This document shows positions 57,401 to 64,000 of a stretch of 64,000 nt of DNA, piece after piece. Positions within the stretch are counted from its first letter, which is position 1. Every line of letters begins with the position of its first letter. Origin of the DNA: Canna indica (taxonomy: Eukaryota > Streptophyta > Magnoliopsida > Zingiberales > Cannaceae); NCBI GenBank assembly GCA_034359265.1, contig CP136898.1, positions 36,851,501 to 36,915,500 on the forward strand, written 5' to 3'. Both the position numbers and the translations under genes were made by a program. The notes under the pieces were generated by a model. That model worked only from the letters and a program-made list of their open reading frames with translations, did no database searches and had not been told where the DNA came from.

Positions 57401-60400
57401 ACCGCCCATACCGGGCGGTATACCGCCATATACCGCCCGGTATACACAATATACCCGTTTTTTCAAATACCGGGTATATCGTATACCGGAAACCTAAAAA
57501 ACTGGTAAATACCGGACTTATCGTACCGTACCGACCGAGATTTTAAACTATAATGCTTCCTATAATGATTCAAATTGCACATGCAGGCTGCATAAGTAGG
57601 CCAACTGCATAACCTATATGATGATGCAGCAAAGGGCTGCACACATATATGTGGAAACATGGACTGCTTTTTAATCAATGATGTTAATAACATCCATCAT
57701 TACTTTTCCATGGGAGGTATGCATCATTTTATTGTTAGTAATTCAAAATATATTGATGCAGCCAAATTGCTTGCATGATTTATCATGTGTCTTGATGGAA
57801 GAGATTAGAAGACTTGCATTCCAAGTATCAGAAGCTGAAGTGACTCGAGCTAGGAGTCAGGTATTGAACATTCGATTTTCAAATGTATATCCACTCCTAC
57901 ATTTTTCTGTTATATAGATTATCTATGACATTAGATGATCAGGTGGAACACTATTCTGTGATCTTTTTGTAGCTTTTAGTCTTCAGCTTTTGACATCATG
58001 GGAGCAGTTGTCCATACCCTTTATGATTTTGCTTTTATAATTGTGGATCATAAGAAGTATACAGTTTTATTGTCTGATATATTTCCTGACTATGGGCATG
58101 CATGTGGTGTATGTATTGTAATTTACTTAGCACTATTTTTACATATGCTTTTATGGGTAGTCCCACATTAGTTTGTTTAGAACACACTAAATAGCTCTTA
58201 GGCTTCATTGAGTTCTTAGAATATAAGATCCCCTCATAAATCACACTACTCAACATGTGGTAGCAATCAATTAATTAGACAAGCATGTAAAATTGATATG
58301 TTTGGTTCCCACATGAATTTTAATTAAATTGCTAGACATCTAGCATTACCATGTTTGATTTAGTCAATTAAGTTGCTAGAAATATTAACAATAATATTTT
58401 TAACTTTCAATATTTGCCCCTATTTCTTTATTTGAATGACGTAAATGTTATTAATTGTAATTAAATTCGTAAATCGAAATTTTAATACATATACAAAACC
58501 ATTGTGGCATTGTGCACAAATAATTTCCAACATGATATTAGATACATGCCAATATTAAAAACAAAAATTCACACATATTGTCAATCATGGTTGTGTTGTC
58601 AAAGGTGCTCGCTTGGGCGCTTAGGAAATACCCCCATTTGGATCATGGTTGTCAAAAATTCACACATATTGTCAATCATGGTTCTGTGATGTCATCATGG
58701 TTCTTTATTGTCAGTTTTATAAGTTAATGTCTCTATTTAATTTTATTCTCTCTTAACTTTAAAACATAAATGTAAATAAGAAAATACCCCATTTGGATTC
58801 AATAAAAATATTAGAAAAATCAAAATCCTTAAGGATCAAAAATCCAAATTTTGGATTCTAGTACAATTTGCGAAAATTGGAGATTTTAAAATCTCCCGGT
58901 GCATAAATCATATAGCTCTTCAAGGAGCTCCCTAATATAGACTAAATTTTTGGGCCCAGAATGATAGAAAATTCACAATTCTCTTCCGAAACCCTTCCTA
59001 CACATAATTTGATTGAAACACATCACAACACTAAGGAACGACTCCCCCAAGGTAAATCTCAAAGCTCAATGTACTGTGGACTGTGCTTCCCTTTTTTCCC
59101 AAATCTCATAACTCCTTTCATAGGAGAAACTCGATGAAATACATGGTCACCCACTAGAAACTCCAGGTCTCGTCTCCTATGATCAACATAAGCCTTTTGC
59201 CTACTTTGAGCAACCAATAATCGTGTTTTGATCAAGTGATGGGTACTCCGAGGATGATGTCTAGGGAGTAGGGATCGTGTTTATGTTAAAATATGGTAGC
59301 GTTCGGAATAGGGATGGTACTCCGCGTGCTCTTTTTGCACCTCAGGCGATATGGGACCTTTGCGCCTTGAGTGCGCCTAGCGCCTTTGACAAGCTTCATG
59401 GTTTCAAATATGTAGCATTCAGAATGACCGGTATTTATTGATTTTTCAAAAAAATCAGTAGTAGACCCAGGTCCCGTCTCCTTTCATAGGAGAAACTCGA
59501 TGAAATACATGGTCACCCACTAGAAACTCCAGGTCTCGTCTCCTATGATCAACATAAGCCTTTTGCCTACTTTGAGCAACCAATAATCGTGTTTTGATCA
59601 AGTGATGGGTACTCCGAGGATGATGTCTAGGGAGTAGGGATCGTGTTTATGTTAAAATATGGTAGCGTTCGGAATAGGGATGGTACTCCGCGTGCTCTTT
59701 TTGCACCTCAGGCGATATGAGACCTTTGCGCCTTGAGTGCGCCTAGCGCCTTTGACAAGCTTCATGGTTTCAAATATGTAGCATTCAGAATGACCGGTAT
59801 TTATTGATTTTTCAAAAAAATCAGTAGTAGACCCCGCTGTTGGGCATGTTTCTAACCAGTCCCAAATGACTAATTTAGCTATTGGGGCTAGTTTTTTAAG
59901 GCTTTAGGGGCTATATAAAGCCCCCAAACCTCTCATTTAGGCACCCCACTCACTCAACTCACTTGACTTTCTCCAACTTTCTGAAGTCTCTCTCGCTCCC
60001 TCTTAACTCTCGTTTTATTTCACTTTCACCTTGAAACTATGATGAAATGGTGTCGAAAGCTCAAAGGGATCTCACATGGAAGCACTGTCATTGATTAGAA
60101 AAGAGGAACCATTGGCAATGTCTTCATCGTGAATGCATTGCTTGTGGTGGAGCCGTGGAGGGATCACCTGGTCGAAGTAACAATTGGTCGGAGGTGCTCG
60201 AAAGCACCGATGAAAGTCCGAAGGATCTTCAAGGAGTTGTTTGATAACAAGCGAGAGCAATGAGTTCGAGATTATGAATATATGGATTTTTGAAAAAGGA
60301 GAAGATTCACCTGCCGGTTCGAGGAGCCTTCACCTACTGCCCTTCACAAGAGAATAAAAATATCCAGGGTTGGAGACAGGAGCCTAGTATATTAAGAGGA

Positions 60401-63187
60401 TTTTGGGGTATTCAAATTTTTCAATTAATGGCGCAAGGCGCACAAAGGCGCAAAGGGCTCTTGGAGTCATGGCGCAAGGCGCAAGATTACGACGCGCACC
60501 ATAACGAGGCGAGGCGCAAAAATGAAATATAATTATAAAATATATTTTGTACATAAAAATATATATTTCTAAAATAAAATCAACTAGTTAACATCTAATT
60601 TAGCATCTAATTTTGAAATTCTCAGCATGCTGACGCTTGAGAGTGAGAATGAATTCTCAGCATGTTGAAACCAACTAAATAGGACTGAGCATGTAGAAAT
60701 GTAGAATAGGAGGGAGCGAGGGACTGAGGAAACTCAGGAAAGACTGAAAATTTCAAAAAAAAACAACACTAAGATCTGAGAAAGGAGAGAAAGAAAAGAA
60801 ATATACCTGAAGAAGCTCATCGGAGGCTGAAATCTGGTGGAGAGGCTCGTCGGTGGAGAGGCTCGATGGAGGAGAAGAAAAGGAGAAGAGAGGCTCCGCA
60901 TTCGGGCAAGTCGGGAGGACGGCTGGAAATGAACATAAGATTTTGGGTGCCCTAAGTTAACTTAGGGCACCAAGCGCCATACATGTGTGTGGCGCATATG
61001 GCGTGCGCCTCGCGCCTGGGCTGAGGCGCGCGCCAAGGCCCTCGAGGCGCTAGGTTAGCGCCTAGGGGGAAAATGGCGCGGGGGCTGTGCCTGTGTGCCC
61101 CGCGCCATGGCGCGCCGATGGCCCGCCATTTCAAACTATATGCACCCACTCACTTAACTCACTTGACTTTCTGAAGTCTCTCTCGCTCCCTCTTAACTCT
61201 CGTTTTATTTCACTTTCACCTTGAAACTATGATGAAATGGCGTCGAAAGCTCAAAGGGATCTCACATGGAAGCACTGTCATTGATTAGAAAAGAGGAACC
61301 ATTGGCAATTTCTTCATCATGAATGCATTGCTCGTGGTGGAGCCGTGGAGGGATCACCTGGTTGAAGTAACAATTGGCCGGAGGATATCGAAAGCACCAG
61401 TGAAAGTCCGAAGGATCTTCAAGGAGTTGTTTGATAACAAGCGAGAGCAATGAGTTCGAGACGTTGAGCATATGGATTTTTGAAAAAGGAGAAGATTCAC
61501 CTGTCGGTTCGAGGAGACTTCACCTGCTGTCTTTTTCAAGAAAATAAAAATATCCAGGGTTGGAGACAGGAGCCTAGTATATTAAGAGGATTTTGGGGTA
61601 TTCAAATTTTTTCAATTAAAATATGTAAAATAATGAAAAGGTTAATATGGTCTTTCAATTTCTAATAAAGATTACCATTATATGGTAAAGTATGATTAGT
61701 CGCTTGATCAGGTTTTGTAGGCAAGTGATTCCCATTTTATATTTCAACTAAGGTGACCATTTCAATTTGCAGGTTAGTATTGATAACATCTAGGCTATAT
61801 AGCAACTATAGATGATGAAACTCATAGCCAAGCTTATACAATAGCTTCACCTCAGCTAATAAACTCCAATGAAATAGCATAATCAGGTCAAAGTACAGTG
61901 ATCCCACTCTTCTAGATTCTTCATGGTTATCTGATAGTTTTTCTTGTCGATAGTTCATGGTGTAGAAACGAGTGTAGAATATAAATATGCTGGAGAGTTG
62001 GTTATGAATTAGGAATTAACCCTTAGCCCTAATCCAACTATCTTTGCTCTTATGCAGGATATGGGTAAAAGCTTGTTAATATTAACTTAACATCATTCAA
62101 AAATTTCCTATGTATTAATATTAATTTCTATAATAATGCTATCTTAATGTCTGTGTGCACCAGTAAAGTATCTTTTAGCCATTTTTTTTCTGGTTTAACT
62201 TTCAGCCTTTCACGGGTAATAATTTAGTTTTTTATTTGCATGAGAAGTTTAAGATATGGACTCATATTAATTCAGTTCATTTGACATGTGCTTTGCTTCT
62301 TTATTCTTTTGAGCAGTCAAACTTCATGCAGGGTGATTATCCTTGCCTTGAGCATTCATGTGCTGTTGCATGAAATACTCAATGTTAGTATATCACTTAA
62401 TATTAAATTCGTTGTTCTTCAATATAATGCTTACATTTTGATCTCAGCATCATCAGATGTAGGATTTATCTATCTCCATTCACAATATTCTTGCTCTCAG
62501 GTCATGGCTCAGTGCTGATAATGGTTATAATCAAGGATTATAGTCTTTCATAAAATTTTGTTTGTTTGATGCTGTTTAGCAATATGCTTTTTCATTCCTC
62601 CCTAACAAGGGGTATTAACCTGTATATCTTCTTGTGCAGTTAAAATCTGCACTTTTGCTTCACATTGATGGATCCACTGCTGTTGCTGAGAATAATGGCC
62701 GTCAGGTAGATATCAGTGCACAATACTTGTGTTACTAAGGGTCAGCTTTTGTTATTGTATGTTTATAATTTTGCCTCGAATATTATCAAAAGGGCTATCA
62801 TTTGTTATTGTATGCAGATGCTGACATATGGGCGGGTGGTACCATTTGCCGAGCTGTTTGCTCGCATAGACGCCGTTGATGCTGCAGCAGTAATGGAGAC
62901 AGCAAGGAACTTCGTAATCAATAAGGTAACTAGTCTTATTTTTTGCTTATTGAAATAGTAGAATATATACATATAAACTTTATAGGAATGTGGAATAAGA
63001 ACTGCTTTGTGGTGGAATCTGGTATAATGAAATCTATTCAAATGTGCTTGAAAGTCCAGTATGTAATTTGACAAAATTTTCGTCAATGCTAATCCACTGA
63101 ATGGTTCAGGATGTCGCACTTGCTGCAATGGGCCCAATCCAGGAATTGCCAGAGCACGGCTGGTTCCGCTCTCAGACTGCCGCTTAG
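54460..63187 (+). CDS. Mitochondrial processing peptidase subunit beta-like protein (9 exons)
   Basis: Exons: 54460-55044, 55135-55299, 55390-55527, 55617-55768, 55880-55988, 57762-57860, 62640-62705, 62818-62925, 63110-63187. All introns are GT-AG and phases agree; the CDS is 1500 bp, 499 residues. MPP, a zinc metallopeptidase of the M16 family, cuts presequences from imported mitochondrial proteins; in plants it is part of the cytochrome bc1 complex. The inverted zinc motif HFLEH is at residues 112-116, with the distal Glu at 192, 76 residues after the second His. The N-terminus is Arg-rich without early acidic residues and has a possible R-3 cleavage site (RYF/S, 23-26). Later conserved blocks include [43 protein letters not shown] and [11 protein letters not shown]. 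The C-terminus (GWFRSQTAA) is shorter and unlike the usual Arg/Tyr-rich plant ending, and the glycine-rich region is altered, so this may be a diverged paralogue. Confidence 0.9.
56145..56800. repeat. Probable inverted-repeat element in intron 5
   Basis: The left part (CATTTTGGCCCATTAAAT, CACTTTGGCCCATGAAG) is complemented on the right (GGGCCAAAGTGGAACTT, GGGCCAAAATGAACTTAA). The arms are degenerate and the ends are approximate. Confidence 0.55.
57225..57550. mobile_element. Mutator-like MITE in intron 5, 10-bp target duplication
   Basis: The left terminus TGGTTTAAAATCTCGGTACC and right terminus (minus strand) TAGTTTAAAATCTCGGTCGG are inverted repeats. The flanks carry TAATGCTTCC at 57213-57222 and 57551-57560, exact over 10 bp with two extra bases (CA) on the left. 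Target duplications of 9-11 bp are typical of Mutator-like elements. The interior is rich in GGTACCGGTACCG and TATACCGCC words. Confidence 0.8.
58720..58960 (-). repeat. SIRE-type LTR fragment in intron 6
   Basis: Shared with 24430-24690 and 38490-38790: AAATGTAAATAAG.AAATACCC, ATTTGGATTCAATAAAAATAT, AAATCAAAATCCTTAAG and GATTTTAAAATCTCCC words. Confidence 0.8.
59040..59235 (-). pseudogene. Gypsy (Tekay/Del-like) integrase C-terminal fragment
   Basis: The minus-strand translation gives [40 protein letters not shown] and [13 protein letters not shown] with few lesions. This is the conserved end of the integrase region in Tekay-type gypsy elements. The rest of the element is absent. Confidence 0.8.
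59112..59834. repeat. 366-bp recent tandem duplication
   Basis: Copy 1 is 59112-59477 and copy 2 is 59478-59834. Both start CTCCTTTCATAGGAGAAAC and end TCAGTAGTAGACCC. I see one difference (GATATGGGACC against GATATGAGACC). The unit includes part of the integrase fragment and a CGCCTTGAGTGCGCCTAGCGCC stretch. Confidence 0.95.
59839..60429 (+). repeat. LTR-like segment, copy 1, with TATA box
   Basis: It begins TGTTGGGCATGTTTC. A promoter-like CTATATAAAGCCCCC lies at about 59910-59924. From 59942 onward it is repeated at 61143-61621. It may be an LTR with its transcript start; the class is not certain. The open frames are short and unrecognised. Confidence 0.5.
60430..61140. mobile_element. 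GCGCC-rich MITE-like element between the two direct repeats
   Basis: The left end is ATGGCGCAAGGCGCACAAAGG. The right end, on the minus strand, is ATAGTTTGAAATGGCGGGCC, then ATCGGCGCGCCATGGCGCG. Both ends are dense in GGCGC/GCGCC, and the middle (60530-60900) is AT-rich. It lies exactly between the repeats at 59942-60429 and 61143-61621. No target duplication could be fixed. Confidence 0.55.
61143..61621 (+). repeat. LTR-like segment, copy 2, lacking the TATA part
   Basis: It is colinear with 59942-60429 (for example AGGGATCTCACATGGAAGC, GGTGGAGCCGTGGAGGGATC, GTTGGAGACAGGAGCCTAG) with scattered changes and a 9-bp deletion near its start. Confidence 0.88.
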
Positions 63188-64000
63188 TGTGACTGGAAAA
63201 TGTGAACTTTCACACTGCACTTGTATGTTTCACCATTTGCTAAAATTATTCCAAACAAGAGCCCAAGTATCCATCTCTTGATTCATTCCATTTTATTTCA
63301 AATTTCTGTAACTTATATAGTATTCTGTTGCTGTGGTATTGTATCATCAATCTTCCTTTAACTTAATGTGATCTTTCCCTGCTTAATATGTATTAAGCAA
63401 TTTTCCATGTACCTATCTAATCTATAGACATCAACTAGCTTACACCTTTAGGACATGTGCCTTTTAGTGAAGTATTCAATTCGATCCCTATTTGCCTTTG
63501 TGATGTAATGATTTTAATATAATGAATTCATTTTTAGGAGAAACTGAGCCAGGCTGTATTTGAGTATTACAAATTGAACTTTAGCGGTGTGGGTTTCAAA
63601 CAAACCAATCTGAAAACTATTTGGCTTCTGGTCTCAAGTTTATCCGTAATCCAAAAAAATTGAGTTGCATTCAAGATTTATATTACAATTTACAAAAATC
63701 TAGAACAGTGCTCCTGTGTTGTGGTGACCTCCATGCAAAGTTTGTCTACATGTTTGATATGTTCAATACATTATTCAAGTGGTAATTAATAACATGTTGG
63801 TGGTTTATAATTATGTGGACACATGAACAGATTGCACATCTAAATTTTTTTTATGAACAATGTATAGGAGTTGAATAAAAAAATATTGTTGAAAACAATG
63901 CGAGCCGGTGAAATTTTACAACATGTGAGAATGAATTATAAAGTGTTGTGTGCGTGAGAATGATTTATAAAAGAGTAATTACCTAAATATATTCTGAATT
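63188..64000. other. 3' flank of the MPP beta-like gene
   Basis: AT-rich, probably the 3' UTR and downstream intergenic DNA. AATAAA occurs at about 63876 but is far from the stop, so no poly(A) site is assigned. No other feature is seen. Confidence 0.4.

Larger units (their letters stand above)
55989..57761 (+). other. Intron 5 of the MPP beta-like gene (1.77 kb)
   Basis: GTAAGC at the start and ATGCAG at the end. AT-rich, with no coding content. It holds direct and reversed copies of a CTTTGGCCC/GGGCCAAA-type motif (56220-56370 and 56680-56790), probably the arms of an old inverted-repeat element, and the MITE at 57225-57550. Confidence 0.8.
57861..62639 (+). other. Intron 6 of the MPP beta-like gene (4.78 kb)
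   Basis: GTATTG at the start and GTGCAG at the end. It separates the exon ending TRARSQ from the exon starting [11 protein letters not shown]. It is swollen by repeats listed separately: an LTR fragment, a gypsy integrase piece within a 366-bp tandem duplication, a pair of ~480-bp direct repeats, and a GCGCC-rich element. From about 61630 to 62639 no feature is recognised. Confidence 0.85.

Noticed and set aside
60072..61539. Minus-strand frames repeated in both ~480-bp segments as a duplicated gene
   Set aside because: Both frames are short, have no known domain and lie in repeat DNA inside an intron.

Overview
The window is nuclear DNA of a flowering plant, and I think a monocot. Both intact genes have very GC-rich coding starts, and the mitochondrial peptidase gene falls in GC content from its 5' to its 3' end; both traits are common in monocots. 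The species cannot be named from the sequence alone. I recognise two host genes; most of the rest is transposable elements in layers.

Layout. 1-4.05 kb: a decayed Tat-type Ty3/gypsy element on the minus strand, an LTR of the same group split by a hAT-like MITE, and a complete TRIM. 4.97-6.58 kb: an intact single-exon polyamine oxidase gene (PAO5 type, minus strand). 6.6-21.8 kb: AT-rich DNA with a non-autonomous CACTA element (3-bp target duplication), inverted-repeat elements and LTR-like remnants. 21.8-25.25 kb: a plus-strand Tat gag split by a solo LTR. 25.25-28.37 kb: a truncated Ty1/copia element (minus).

29.6-52.2 kb is a nest that can be partly dated from target-site duplications. An old minus-strand Tat element (T0) was hit inside its antisense ORF by a second Tat element (T1, 30048-42304, GTGAT on both sides). 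T1 was then hit by a SIRE-type copia element (31135-35012) and by an element now reduced to a solo LTR (37458-39105, TAGCG on both sides). One end of T1 plus neighbouring T0 DNA was duplicated in tandem. T0 also received a gag-only SIRE-like element (43094-50031), whose gag is in turn split by a solo LTR (46800-48103, TCTTC on both sides).

54.46-63.19 kb: a nine-exon gene for a mitochondrial processing peptidase beta-like protein (499 residues when spliced). Its introns 5 and 6 carry a Mutator-like MITE, a 366-bp tandem duplication with gypsy integrase sequence, and a GCGCC-rich element between two direct repeats.

The two host genes act separately: one in polyamine (thermospermine/spermine) catabolism, the other in cutting presequences from proteins imported into mitochondria. 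I see no clustered pathway, CRISPR array or RNA gene. The best leads are the T0/T1 nest with its antisense ORFs, the gag-only SIRE-like element, and a conserved hairpin just upstream of the TATA box in the SIRE LTRs.
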